DNA of 64,000 nt from Nitrospirillum iridis (GTDB taxonomy: Bacteria; Pseudomonadota; Alphaproteobacteria; Azospirillales; Azospirillaceae), in contig NZ_JACIIZ010000011.1 in the NCBI RefSeq assembly GCF_014205765.1, positions 1-64,000 of the forward strand, read 5' to 3'. The first letter of the stretch is position 1; every line of letters starts with the position of its first letter. This document shows, piece after piece, positions 1 to 8,031 of the stretch. The position numbers and the translations under genes are program-made. The notes beneath the pieces are model-generated. The model saw nothing but the letters and a program-made list of their open reading frames with translations, was not told where the DNA came from and searched no databases.

Positions 1-128
1 GCCTGTTGCCGAACACTGGCCTTCCGCCGCTTCCACGCATAATAACCGCTGCCGCTCACGCCCAATAAGCCGCAGCTACGGTTAACCGGTATTTCCGCCT
101 TCTTCGCGTCGATGAGCCGGTAAATCAT
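1..128 (-). CDS. IS3-family transposase OrfB, N-terminal part
   Basis: Only the first 42 codons are in the window. The translation begins MIYRLIDAKKAEIPVNRSC and continues through GVSGSGYYAWKRR, the N-terminal helix-turn-helix region seen before the DDE (rve) domain in IS3 OrfB proteins. The start ATG overlaps the orfA stop as ATGA, so translation is either coupled or, as in many IS3 elements, joined by frameshifting. The catalytic domain is off the window, so I cannot say whether it is intact. Confidence 0.8.
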   Translation of the reverse strand, partial: MIYRLIDAKKAEIPVNRSCGLLGVSGSGYYAWKRRKASVRQQ

Positions 129-418
129 CGACTTGTCTCCCGGGCGAAGAAGGCTGCAGCGTTTTTTAACAGATCCCGTTCTTGGCGCAGAATCTTGTTC
201 TCTTGCCGAAGCCGCGCCAGTTCCTTCTCAACATCCGGATGTGGACCCGAAAGAAGCTCACTCTCCGTCGCTTGCGTCTTCCAACGCTGCAACGTCGATT
301 TCCCTATGCCCAGGTCCCCGGCCACTTCCGCGACCGTCCGACCGCTTGTCGATAAGATCCGTAGCGCTTCCTGCTTGAAGGCCGCCGTGATCTTCGCCTG
401 CTTCACACGAACCATCAT
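125..418 (-). CDS. IS3-family transposase OrfA (helix-turn-helix subunit)
   Basis: 97 residues, the usual size for OrfA. The N-terminal half (about residues 8-50) is a helix-turn-helix of the transposase_8 type, with the motif VAGDLGIGKSTLQRWK. The C-terminal half is a leucine-zipper-like segment (ELARLRQENKILRQERDLL) used for multimerisation. It recognises the IS ends together with OrfB. It appears intact and starts about 60 bp inside the IS end, so this end of the element is complete. Confidence 0.88.
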   Translation of the reverse strand: MMVRVKQAKITAAFKQEALRILSTSGRTVAEVAGDLGIGKSTLQRWKTQATESELLSGPHPDVEKELARLRQENKILRQERDLLKNAAAFFARETSR

Positions 419-478
419 TAACCTCCATCAGACCCAAATTTTAGGGTGATGGCTCTCCACTTTTCCAGGGCAAGTCCA

Positions 479-982
479 CTCTTCGCGAACGCGGGCGCTG
501 GGACAATCGCCCCGCTCGCGGCGGCGACGGAGGCTCATTTCGATCAGACCTTCGACGTGAACGTGAAGGGGCTGTTCTTTACAGTGCAGAAGGCCCTTCC
601 CCTCTTCCGGGACGGCGGTTCGATTATCCTGACCTCTTCGGTCTCGAACGTGATGGGGCTGCCCGGGTTCAGCGCTTACGCCGCGAGCAAGGCGGCTGTG
701 CGCAGTTTTGCGCGCGCGTGGACGCTGGAGCTGAAGGATCGCAAGATCCGGGTGAACACGATGAGCCCGGGACCGATCGAGACCCCCGCTCTGGCGACAA
801 CGACGGGCCTTACCCCTGAGCAAGCCGAGCAGGCGGCCGCCCAATTTGCCTCGCAGGTCCCCATGGGTCGCAGGGGCCAGCCAGAGGAAGTCGCCGCGGC
901 CGTCACGTTCCTCGCCTCTGATGAAAGTTCTTACGTTACCGGCGTGGATCTCGCCGTCGACGGAGGGCTGGCGCAGGTCTGA
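479..982 (+). pseudogene. Short-chain dehydrogenase/reductase, 5' half removed by IS insertion
   Basis: From 479 the frame reads LFANAGAG, the conserved NAG motif that normally lies about 80 residues into a classical SDR. It continues through the catalytic serine region (LTSSVSNV), the active-site YAASK and the C-terminal VDGG. The glycine-rich NAD(P)-binding N-terminus is missing and is replaced by IS3 terminal DNA. A start codon inside the IS end at 449 could still give a 178-residue chimera, but it would lack the cofactor site. I therefore call it a pseudogene. Confidence 0.85.
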
Positions 983-1014
983 CCCCCGACATCACACACG
1001 ATCGGAGAAACATC

Positions 1015-1614
1015 ATGACCTACGCAATCATCGGCTTCGGCAAGATCGGCCAGGCCCTGGCCAGGGCATTTGCCCGAAGCGGGATCGACGTATCCGTCGC
1101 AACCACCCGCGACCCGGAGAGCTTTGCATCCGCTGCGGCCGCGATCGGACCCGGGGTCACGCCCAAAACGCTCGCGGAAGCCGTCAAGGCCGACATCATC
1201 TTCCTGGCTGTCCGTTTCCAATCGCACCCGGATGTCGCGAAGGCGCTGCCCAGCTGGCAGGGGAAGATCATCGTCGATGTGACCAACGCCTATGGCGTAC
1301 CCCCTGAGCAACTGGGGGGCCGGCCTTCCTCCGAGGTCGTCGCGCAGGCCTTCACCGGCGCAAGACTGGTCAAGGGCTTCAACCATCTGGTCGCTGCCGT
1401 CCTCGACCAAGACCCGGCCGTAAACGGTGGCAGGAGAGTCGTGTTCCTGGCGAGCGACGACGACGGTGCCGCAGACGAGATCGGCGCGCTTGCGGAAAAT
1501 CTCGGTTTCGCGCCGATCAAACTCGGCGGGCTGTCGGAAGGTGGGTTGCTGGTCCTGGCACGCGGGAACAGCTGGGGTCGGCTGGTCTTCAAGGACCTGG
1601 TCAAGTTCGACTGA
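1015..1614 (+). CDS. NAD(P)-binding reductase of the F420-oxidoreductase/NPY family
   Basis: 199 residues. The N-terminus MTYAIIGFGKIGQALA is a Rossmann GxGxxG fold. The layout matches small NADPH-dependent F420-reductase-like proteins (PF03807): FLAVRFQ after the third strand, IIVDVTNAYG, then GARLVKGFNHL. Such proteins transfer hydride between NAD(P)H and a small acceptor; the substrate here is unknown. A good ribosome site (GGAGAAA) precedes the ATG. It lies 32 bp after the broken SDR, so both may once have been one operon. Confidence 0.75.
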   Translation: MTYAIIGFGKIGQALARAFARSGIDVSVATTRDPESFASAAAAIGPGVTPKTLAEAVKADIIFLAVRFQSHPDVAKALPSWQGKIIVDVTNAYGVPPEQLGGRPSSEVVAQAFTGARLVKGFNHLVAAVLDQDPAVNGGRRVVFLASDDDGAADEIGALAENLGFAPIKLGGLSEGGLLVLARGNSWGRLVFKDLVKFD

Positions 1615-1648
1615 TGAACGTGGTGTCCCTCGCCCGCACGGACACGAT

Positions 1649-1682
1649 GCACGGATCGGATCGAGCGCGATCCGATCCGTGC
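1649..1682 (+). promoter_or_regulatory. 15-bp perfect hairpin upstream of the SnoaL-like gene
   Basis: Arms 1649-1663 and 1668-1682 are perfectly complementary around the loop AGCG. The structure sits between the reductase stop and the next start at 1700, its 3' arm ending just before the ribosome site. It has no T-run, so it is not a classical terminator. Control of translation, mRNA processing or an operator are all possible. Confidence 0.6.
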
Positions 1683-1699
1683 GAAATGGAGAAATTCCC

Positions 1700-2113
1700 A
1701 TGAGCCTCGAGACGAACATCCAAACCGTGAAGGATTTCTTCGCCGCGATCGGCCGCGGCGACAGGGAAGCCGTGCTGGCGCTGGTCGCCGAAGACATCGA
1801 GTGGATCATTCCGGGGGAGGACTGGCCGCTGGCCGGAACGCGCCACGGACACGCCGGGCTGGCGGATCTGCTCGAGACGGCATCCAAATCGATGGAAACG
1901 TCCACGGAACCCCGGGAATTCGTGGCGCAGGGAGACCGGGTCCTCGTCGTCGGCTTCGCGAGGGGAAAGATCAAGGCGACGAACAAGACGTTCGAGGACG
2001 ACTGGATCTTCGCCATCACGGTCCGGGACGGCAGACTGACCAACATCCGGGAATATGTCGACACGCAAGCCCTGGCGCGGGCCGCGCAGGTGGACGCGTC
2101 CGGGCCGGCGTAG
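1700..2113 (+). CDS. SnoaL-like / NTF2-fold protein
   Basis: 137 residues. The pattern is that of SnoaL-like polyketide-cyclase/ketosteroid-isomerase folds: an N-terminal helix (IQTVKDFFAAIGRGDREAVL), then LVAEDIEWIIPG, RHGHAGLADLL, and a strand-rich C-terminal half ending RLTNIREYVDTQAL. Members are small enzymes or ligand-binding proteins with widely varying substrates, so no specific function is assigned. The ATG at 1700 has a GGAGAAA ribosome site. It often accompanies SDRs and small reductases, as here. Confidence 0.75.
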   Translation: MSLETNIQTVKDFFAAIGRGDREAVLALVAEDIEWIIPGEDWPLAGTRHGHAGLADLLETASKSMETSTEPREFVAQGDRVLVVGFARGKIKATNKTFEDDWIFAITVRDGRLTNIREYVDTQALARAAQVDASGPA

Positions 2114-2212
2114 CGCTCGCCGTCTGCGGTGATCGGGTCCAGGGTCGACGGCGAACGCGCCGTGGATCGTCGTCGCGCGCCCATCGAATGTTCAACCATC
2201 GAGGAGATCCCG

Positions 2213-2413
2213 ATGTACGACCAATCCAAGCTATCCGAACTGATCCGCTTCGCCCAAGTTGAGCTGGGCTCGACTGTCATCGACGTGTACCCGGGCGATG
2301 GCGACTGGACGCGACTATTCTCCGGGATCGTGGGACCCGAAGGGCGGGTCTTCAGCTTCGTGCCGGCCGAGGTCGCCGACTTCAAGAACGACCCGGTCGG
2401 CCGCATGCGGACA
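2213..2413 (+). pseudogene. Class I SAM-dependent methyltransferase, 5' fragment
   Basis: The first 67 codons contain the SAM-binding motif I region (STVIDVYPGDGDWTRLFS) and the following strand (GRVFSFVPAEV) expected for a class I methyltransferase. After GRMRT the frame runs into unrelated sequence and stops at 2533, so more than half of the usual 200-plus residues is missing. The junction near 2413-2434 abuts the 3' part of an oppositely oriented gene, consistent with a deletion or inversion. Confidence 0.65.
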
Positions 2414-2433
2414 TCCTCGTTCCGGTCGATGGA

Positions 2434-2634
2434 GAGCGTCACCGTGAGCGATCCCGGACGTTGCAGGTGTTCCACCCCTGATGTGATGGCGCCAAGTCGG
2501 ACAAGCCCGGCGGCATGGGGGCCCTTCCGGTAGAAAAGAGCCAAGTTCCCCCACGGCGCGCAATAGGTGATGTCGCCCGCCACGCTCGCCGGCGCGCCTG
2601 CCCGGGACAGGCGTCGGGGAAGGTCGCTGATTGT
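2434..2634 (-). pseudogene. Cyclophilin-like fold protein, 3' fragment
   Basis: Read on the minus strand this gives DLPRRLS, then GDITYCAPWGNLALFYRKG and AAGLVRLGAITSGVEHL, ending SLTVTL. These are the conserved C-terminal motifs of the cyclophilin-like (CsaA/TM1367-like) small proteins. An in-frame stop lies just upstream of the fragment and no start is available, so the N-terminal half is lost. It meets the methyltransferase fragment tail to tail. Confidence 0.6.
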
Positions 2635-2825
2635 TCATCGGCACGCAGATTCGACGCCGACCGCCGCGGGATCCGTTTGATTCTGTTGAAATCGATAGGG
2701 TCATTTGGTCGCGCCGATTAACAAAAGCGGACGCCTGGGTCTTGCCCTTCCGCGATGGCTACATCAACGCCATGCAGGTCTTTCCCTATGATACATCTCT
2801 TGGTTACAGCACAACACACCATAGG

Positions 2826-2841
2826 GTGCGTAAGTACGCAC
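2826..2841. promoter_or_regulatory. Dyad GTGCGTA-AG-TACGCAC, candidate operator
   Basis: A perfect 7-bp inverted repeat with a 2-bp spacer, 130 bp upstream of the first gene of the 2971-8846 operon. The GTGC...GCAC outer half-sites resemble binding sites of dimeric regulators such as LuxR-type proteins, though the spacing differs from the known TraR box. Its position suggests a regulator site for the operon; the regulator is not encoded nearby. Confidence 0.4.
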
Positions 2842-2912
2842 TCAGTAGTATTTATAAAACGCCGATCCCACCTATTATTCCGGGTATAAATTCGCGGAAC
2901 AAATGCGAACGG

Positions 2913-2930
2913 GCGAATAATAATATTCGC
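2913..2930. promoter_or_regulatory. Hairpin/dyad GCGAATA-ATAA-TATTCGC
   Basis: A perfect 7-bp inverted repeat around ATAA, 40 bp before the start codon at 2971. It would lie in the 5' leader or over the transcription start. It could be an operator or an mRNA leader hairpin. Confidence 0.35.
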
Positions 2931-2970
2931 TCGACTTATTTCGGAATGTCTATGAGCTGGGGGATTCGGC

Positions 2971-3783
2971 ATGGAAAACTTAAGTAGCCACATTCTGCCC
3001 GTGTTGCGGACCATGCCTGACGGGCCGTTCCGCGCACCTCTGCTGAGGGGCTTTGCCAATCACGCAGCGGAATTCCTCACCATCGAGAATGGCTTCCGTG
3101 ACCTGACGTCACGGCGGCACGATGGCGAAACCCTGCGCCGCTTCTTCGCAAGCTGGAGCCAGACCAATAACAGCGCCATGACGGTGGCCGGCATCAGCAA
3201 CCGGCTGACCCTGAAGCTGCACCGGGGTGAGCCGGTGCGGGACCCTCAGGCCCTGCTGCAGGCCCTGGTTTCCCTGCATCGCATCATCGACGAAGACTTG
3301 GCGGTGACGCACAAGATCCTGCATTCGAAGATGTTCCACACCATGGCCACCGACATCGTCGGTGACGACGCCTGGCTCCAGACCCGCTACATCGACCGCA
3401 GCGCCGCCGACTTCAAGACGTGGAAGGACAACATGTCCTTGCGCGAGCCCGATATCGCGCTGGGCCTGCTGACCACGCTGGCGCATGAGATTTACACGCA
3501 TGGGGAGGTCGAGTTCATCCTGCCGCTGTTCCGGCAGTGGCTCGTCGAGCACTTCCATTACACGGACGAAGACACCGCCCGCCCGCTGCGCTGGATCAGC
3601 GTGCATTGCGGCGGTACGGAGAGGAACCACTTCTTCCATGCGGTGAACACCCTGACCCATTACGCGCAGGCGTTCGATGTCGACTGGGAGGCCTATGATC
3701 TGGCGGGGATCGCGGGCCAGTATTTGAAAAGGAAGGCCATCGTCCTGCAGGCGCTGTTTCCCCGCCTTGAGCATGTCTTATGA
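2971..3783 (+). CDS. Heme-oxygenase-like (TenA/HDO-fold) putative oxidase, first gene of operon
   Basis: 270 residues, predicted all-helical. Histidine- and acid-rich helices occur at 104-118 (HRIIDEDLAVTHKILH), 172-181 (HEIYTHGEVE) and 212-230 (HCGGTERNHFFHAVNTLTH). This spacing resembles the non-heme di-iron heme-oxygenase-like oxidases (HDOs), which N-oxygenate, decarboxylate or cleave amino-acid-derived substrates. The assignment is from pattern alone; a metal-free structural homologue is possible. Its stop overlaps the next start (ATGA), and it begins a six-gene run, so it probably oxidises a building block or the assembled product of that pathway. Confidence 0.5.
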   Translation: MENLSSHILPVLRTMPDGPFRAPLLRGFANHAAEFLTIENGFRDLTSRRHDGETLRRFFASWSQTNNSAMTVAGISNRLTLKLHRGEPVRDPQALLQALVSLHRIIDEDLAVTHKILHSKMFHTMATDIVGDDAWLQTRYIDRSAADFKTWKDNMSLREPDIALGLLTTLAHEIYTHGEVEFILPLFRQWLVEHFHYTDEDTARPLRWISVHCGGTERNHFFHAVNTLTHYAQAFDVDWEAYDLAGIAGQYLKRKAIVLQALFPRLEHVL

Positions 3784-4958
3784 ACATGAATGACGGCCTG
3801 TACCCCATCCTGGTCGAAACGGGCGGCGCCGGGATGGGGGTGCCGCTTCCCATGGTCGGCGGATTGCGCCATGGCGAGGTGTGTTCCGACCGTGCCGTCG
3901 CCCTACCGGCCGCCTATCGCGGCCAGATGCGCGCGTTGGCCGGCTTGCTCGACATGGCCCTGCGGGCGGTGGTGGGGCGGTATTTCCTCGATGCCCGTAT
4001 CCGGGCCATCTATTCCCTGCCGCCGGACCTGGAGAGCATCCTGCGGTTGGCCGCGCCCACACCCTATCGCGTGGGGTGGTACAGGCCCGATTTCATCCTG
4101 GACCGGGATGGCACGGCGCGCATCTGTGAGATTGGGGCGCGCTATCCGTTGAACGGCTGGATGGTCAGCCGCGCCTGGTCGCACGGTCAGGCGGATTTCT
4201 GGGATGATCTGTGCGCGCCCTACAAGCCGGGGCAAACCGTGGCGTTGGTCCATGGCCGGGAACCCAGCGGCGAGGTCGACTATCTGTCCGATCACCTGCG
4301 GCGGACGGGCGTTGGCTTCATCGCGGCGCGGCCGGGCGACCTCAGCCTGCGCGACGGGCGCCCCTATGCCCAGGGGCTGCCGCTGGATCATCTGATCCTG
4401 CAGTTGGACCGCAACGAGTTGCCGGCCCTGGAGCCTGGGGTCCTGGCCCACACTGTTACCCGCGGCGCCTATTTCAACGATGTCCGGACCGTGATCCTGG
4501 TGCATGACAAGCGCGTACTGGCGGTCCTCTCCGACGCCGCCATCATGCGTGACGCCATGCCGGCGGAGCTGTACGCGCAGTTGCGTCCGCACCTTATCAC
4601 CTCCGTCTGCGCCCGCTCGGCGCTGGAAGCCGAACGGCTGCTGCGTTACGACGGGGATTGGATCGCCAAGCCCAGCAGCGGGGGACGCGGCATTGGCACC
4701 CTGGTTCGTTCGGCCTGCGGCGAGGCGGAATGGGCCGACCGGGTGAGGCGCGACTGGCCGCACCTCATGTTCCAGCCCTATCTGGAACAGCTCGAATTCA
4801 TTGACCCGGATTTCCCCGGCCCCATCCATATGGTCGGCATGCTGCTGTGCCGCGATGCCGTTTGCTACGGCAATGGCATGTTCCGCGGGTCGAATGACGC
4901 GGTGATCAATCTGCATCAGCAGCGGGGCAAGCTCTACCGGTGTGAGGTGGCGCCGTGA
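3780..4958 (+). CDS. ATP-grasp-like ligase (glutathionylspermidine-synthase-like)
   Basis: 392 residues. YRPDFILDRDGTARICEIGAR (100-121, Glu117) matches the metal-binding strand found early in circularly permuted ATP-grasp enzymes of the glutathionylspermidine synthase type. DWIAKPSSGGRGIGTLV (293-309, Lys297) is the nucleotide-binding lysine and glycine-rich loop. Such enzymes activate a carboxylate with ATP and join it to an amine. The start overlaps the previous stop (ATGA), and the end overlaps the next start (GTGA). Together with the second ATP-grasp at 7108 it suggests at least two amide-type bonds in the product. Confidence 0.55.
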   Translation: MNMNDGLYPILVETGGAGMGVPLPMVGGLRHGEVCSDRAVALPAAYRGQMRALAGLLDMALRAVVGRYFLDARIRAIYSLPPDLESILRLAAPTPYRVGWYRPDFILDRDGTARICEIGARYPLNGWMVSRAWSHGQADFWDDLCAPYKPGQTVALVHGREPSGEVDYLSDHLRRTGVGFIAARPGDLSLRDGRPYAQGLPLDHLILQLDRNELPALEPGVLAHTVTRGAYFNDVRTVILVHDKRVLAVLSDAAIMRDAMPAELYAQLRPHLITSVCARSALEAERLLRYDGDWIAKPSSGGRGIGTLVRSACGEAEWADRVRRDWPHLMFQPYLEQLEFIDPDFPGPIHMVGMLLCRDAVCYGNGMFRGSNDAVINLHQQRGKLYRCEVAP

Positions 4959-5884
4959 GCCTGTCGGTCGTCATTCCGCTCTATAATGGGGAAGACTACG
5001 TCGAGGAGACCTTGACGTCCCTCGCGGCGCAGACGCATCCGCCCGACGAAGTGATCGTGGTGGATGACGCCTCGACCGACGATGGCGCGCGATTGGCCCA
5101 GGCGGGCCTGGACCGCCTGGCCGCGCTGGGGGTCAGCCGGACCGAATTGCTGCGGCTGCCGGCCAATGGTGGCCCCAGCGCGGCGCGTAATCGCGGCCTG
5201 GAGCGTGCTGGCGGGACGGTGCTGGCGTTCCTGGATGCCGACGATTGTTGGCGCGAGGACTGTTGCAGCGAAATCCTGCGCTGCATGCAGGGTCACGCCC
5301 TGGACCTGATGGTACTGGGGTTCGATACCTCGGACCCAGGCGATTATTTCCCGGACATGGCCGCGCTGCGGGGCGAAGTCGTGCCGCTGGAGGGGACACT
5401 GTTTCGTCTGCCCCGCGTGACGGCCAGCGCCAGCCATCCTGACTTTTTCATGGGGCGGGCCAGCAACGTCGCCGTGCGCCGCGGCGTCATCGGGAATGAG
5501 CGCTTCGCGGAAGGCAGTCATGTGAATGAGAACATCGATTTCTGGTACCGCGTCGCCAAGGGCATCGTCAAACGCGGCGGCGCCCCGGCCCCGGTGGGGT
5601 TGCTGGCCGAACCGGTGATCCGCTATCGGATCCTGCCGGATAGCCTGTCCCATCGGCGATGTGATGATTGGCGCCGGCTGCAAGTTCCGCCCAGCCTGGA
5701 GCGCTTCCGCGACAGCGGTGACGGCGAGGACCGCCGGCTGTGCCGCACCCTGGGGCGGCGTTGGCTGACCTTCGCCTTGGACAGCCTGCCGGACGATGCC
5801 CAGCGCGCCGCGTTCTGCGATGCCCACGGCGTCTTGCTGAGGCATTTCGATATCGACCTGCCATTGCTATGGAGGGCGGCATGA
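4955..5884 (+). CDS. Family 2 glycosyltransferase (GT-A fold)
   Basis: 309 residues. The N-terminus (SLSVVIPLYNGEDYVEETL, VIVVDDASTDDG, NGGPSAARNRGLE) and the metal/nucleotide-sugar motif FLDADD near residue 95 are classic GT2. No membrane segments are visible, so it should act in the cytosol on a soluble or membrane-associated acceptor. GTG start overlapping the previous stop by four bases; its own stop overlaps the next ATG. Neither sugar donor nor acceptor can be read from the sequence. Being coupled with ligases and an adenylating enzyme argues for glycosylating a small molecule rather than a polysaccharide. Confidence 0.85.
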   Translation: MSLSVVIPLYNGEDYVEETLTSLAAQTHPPDEVIVVDDASTDDGARLAQAGLDRLAALGVSRTELLRLPANGGPSAARNRGLERAGGTVLAFLDADDCWREDCCSEILRCMQGHALDLMVLGFDTSDPGDYFPDMAALRGEVVPLEGTLFRLPRVTASASHPDFFMGRASNVAVRRGVIGNERFAEGSHVNENIDFWYRVAKGIVKRGGAPAPVGLLAEPVIRYRILPDSLSHRRCDDWRRLQVPPSLERFRDSGDGEDRRLCRTLGRRWLTFALDSLPDDAQRAAFCDAHGVLLRHFDIDLPLLWRAA

Positions 5885-7089
5885 GCCCGGATTCAGGTTG
5901 GACCGGGACGGTGAGCGGCGAGAGCCGCGCCGGGGACGAGATGATGGCCCATGCCTTCGAGAGGGCGCGCCGCCATCCTTTCTGGCGCCACCTCTACCGG
6001 GATTGTGGCAATTGGCGTGACGCGCCCGTGTGCCAGAAAAGCGACCTGCTGGCGGCGTTGGACGGCTTTTCCCCCGCTGGCGAGGACCGGGGGGTATACC
6101 TTGTCCGTTCTGGCGGCAGCGCCGGCGGCGGCCCCCTGATCTTCCCTGTGGATATCGCGGAGAACCATGCCCAGCGGCAGGCGCTGGCCGAGCATATGCT
6201 GGCCTGCGGGGTGTTCGCGCCCCGTTCGGTGGTGCTGAACCTCTTCGCCTACACCGGCCTTTACCGCACGGCGGCCATCGTGGATGACCTGCTGGAGCGG
6301 TGCTACGCCACCACCTTGCCCATGAGCGCGCAGTCCCCGTATGCCGACATGCGGGCGGCGGCGGCGCTGTTCCAGCCGACCCATCTGGCGGGCACGCCAT
6401 CCGTCCTGACGTTGTTCGCCAACTGGTGCGAGGAGTCCGGCCAGGCTTTGCCTCGCATTCCGCAGCTGCTGTATGCGGGCGAGCTGATGCGGGACAGTGT
6501 GCGCGAGCGGCTGTGCCGCACCTTCGGCGTCCGCCAGATCTGGTCCCTGTACGGCGCGGCGGAAACCGGCATCTGGGCGGTCTGCGACGCCACCGCCACC
6601 CCGGGGCTGTTCAGCATCCTGCCGCGCATGGTGGTGGAAATCGCTGCGCCGGACAAGGAAGGCTTCGGCGAGATCGTGGTGACCAACACGTGGCGGGAGC
6701 GCTTCCCCCTGTTCCGCTACAGCCAGGGCGATATCGGCCGCATCGTGCGTCGCGAGGGGGAACGCATGCTGGAGGTTCGGGGCCGACGCCCGCGCACCTT
6801 CCGCTTTTACGAGATCACCCATGACGATGGCGGCTTCGCCGCGGTGGCCGAGGGCTGTACCGCCTGGCAGGCGGTGCTGGATCTCGAGGCCGACGGTTGC
6901 GACCGGCTGGGCCTGCATGTGGTGTGCGACGATCCGGCGATCCTGCCCGCCGTCGCCGAGCGCCTGCGCCGGCACATGAAACAGGATGAGGGCAGCGGCA
7001 CGACCCATGTGCGGGCCGTGACCTTCGCCGACCTTCATCTCGACCCCACCACCGGCAAGACGGCGACGCTTGTCGACCGGCGCCGTTGA
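5881..7089 (+). CDS. Phenylacetate-CoA-ligase-like adenylate-forming enzyme
   Basis: 402 residues, similar in size and layout to PaaK-type ANL enzymes. Visible motifs are the phosphate loop SGGSAGGG (77-84), YGAAETG (224-230), YSQGDIG (280-286) and a C-terminal TGKT with Lys393 in the position of the catalytic lysine. It should activate a carboxylic acid as acyl-AMP, then pass it to CoA or an amine. No carrier-protein domain is fused and none is encoded nearby, unlike NRPS systems. ATGA overlap with the preceding glycosyltransferase shows translational coupling. Confidence 0.7.
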   Translation: MSPDSGWTGTVSGESRAGDEMMAHAFERARRHPFWRHLYRDCGNWRDAPVCQKSDLLAALDGFSPAGEDRGVYLVRSGGSAGGGPLIFPVDIAENHAQRQALAEHMLACGVFAPRSVVLNLFAYTGLYRTAAIVDDLLERCYATTLPMSAQSPYADMRAAAALFQPTHLAGTPSVLTLFANWCEESGQALPRIPQLLYAGELMRDSVRERLCRTFGVRQIWSLYGAAETGIWAVCDATATPGLFSILPRMVVEIAAPDKEGFGEIVVTNTWRERFPLFRYSQGDIGRIVRREGERMLEVRGRRPRTFRFYEITHDDGGFAAVAEGCTAWQAVLDLEADGCDRLGLHVVCDDPAILPAVAERLRRHMKQDEGSGTTHVRAVTFADLHLDPTTGKTATLVDRRR

Positions 7090-7107
7090 AGCCCCGGGGA
7101 GGGCCCC

Positions 7108-8031
7108 ATGGAAAAACTAAGCAATCTTCTGGTCTATGAGTGGGACACATGGCGCGGGTACCTGATCAGCCACCTCGCCGGCGCCCATTGCCCGGCGCAA
7201 TGGGACGATGAATGGGAGGTGCTGGACGCGGCGTGCGGCCCGGATATCCAGGCGGTCCTGTTCCATCACCGACTGTCGAACGCCGCCTTGTTCCCGCGCC
7301 AACGCCCGGTGTTCGAGCGGAAACTGGCGCAACGGGGGATCAAGGTGCTCAACGCCGGCCTGGCGGACATGCGCAAGCGCACCCTGCATGCCATGCTGGA
7401 GAATGCCGGCCTGCGAAGCGCCCGCGCCGCGCGCGAGGGGCCGGCCGATCAATTCCTGTTCGTGAAGACGGACCTGAACTATGGCGGCGAGGCGGAACGG
7501 GCCTTGCCCGCCGATCTGCAGGGATTGTTCTCCGCACCGGCCGACTGCCCGATCCGCGGTTGGGACGACTATCGGCTGCTGCGCCGCGACGAAGTCAACT
7601 TCACCTGGTGGGACAATCCCCACCTGGTCATTGAGAACTTCATCGCCCATGACGACACGATCTATCGCATTTATGGCTGCGGCGACGCCATGGTCTGCAT
7701 CCGCGCCCATAGCCCCGACCTGATCAAGAAGGAGATGGAGCGGGCGGGCGACCGCTGGGTCTGCATCGATCGCCGCCGCCTGGCCGCCGTGGCCGATGAT
7801 CATGGCGGTTTTCCCAGGGACATGTGGCGGCAGTTGGCCGGCTTCGTCGCCCACTACCCATTCGATTATTTCTGCCTGGACGTCATCCATGACGCCACGC
7901 GGCACACCATCATCGATCTGAACCTGACACCCTTCTATGCCGCTCAGCCGCCGACGGCGGACTGGTTCGGGTTCCTGCGGCGCGGCCTTCAGGAGCTTTT
8001 GGCGCCGCCGATCCTGGTGGGGGCCGTCTGA
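7108..8031 (+). CDS. Second ATP-grasp-like protein
   Basis: 307 residues. QFLFVKTDLNYGGEAE (115-130, Lys120) looks like the ATP-binding lysine strand and flexible loop. VIENFI precedes a strand typical of the hinge. IIDLNLTPFY near residue 272 carries the Asp/Asn metal-binding pair of ATP-grasp folds. It lacks the permuted order of the 3780 protein, so the two are not recent duplicates. A strong GGGGAGGG ribosome site lies in the 18-bp gap after the adenylating enzyme. Probable role: ATP-dependent ligation of a carboxylate to an amine. Confidence 0.55.
   Translation: MEKLSNLLVYEWDTWRGYLISHLAGAHCPAQWDDEWEVLDAACGPDIQAVLFHHRLSNAALFPRQRPVFERKLAQRGIKVLNAGLADMRKRTLHAMLENAGLRSARAAREGPADQFLFVKTDLNYGGEAERALPADLQGLFSAPADCPIRGWDDYRLLRRDEVNFTWWDNPHLVIENFIAHDDTIYRIYGCGDAMVCIRAHSPDLIKKEMERAGDRWVCIDRRRLAAVADDHGGFPRDMWRQLAGFVAHYPFDYFCLDVIHDATRHTIIDLNLTPFYAAQPPTADWFGFLRRGLQELLAPPILVGAV

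Larger units (their letters stand above)
1..478 (-). mobile_element. IS3-family insertion sequence, partial at window start
   Basis: Contains orfA and the beginning of orfB in the IS3 arrangement on the minus strand. The outer end is placed at 478: the terminal sequence read inward on the minus strand starts TGGACTTGCCCTGG, typical of IS3-type ends (TG...CA). Base 479 onward is in frame with a host SDR gene. The other terminus lies beyond the window, so the target duplication cannot be checked. Confidence 0.8.
2635..2970. other. AT-rich intergenic promoter region of the biosynthetic operon
   Basis: About 335 bp without a convincing gene, clearly richer in A+T than its surroundings. It holds two dyads (described separately), TATTTATAAAAC near 2850 and GGGTATAAATT near 2883 as possible -10 regions, and a strong ribosome site (GGGGGA) before the ATG at 2971. 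An open frame across it (2631-2987) shows no recognisable protein. Confidence 0.6.

Noticed and set aside
931-2583. 550-residue minus-strand open frame
   Set aside because: Covers three well-supported plus-strand genes. Only its first 50 codons match a family, and those are the cyclophilin-like remnant annotated separately.
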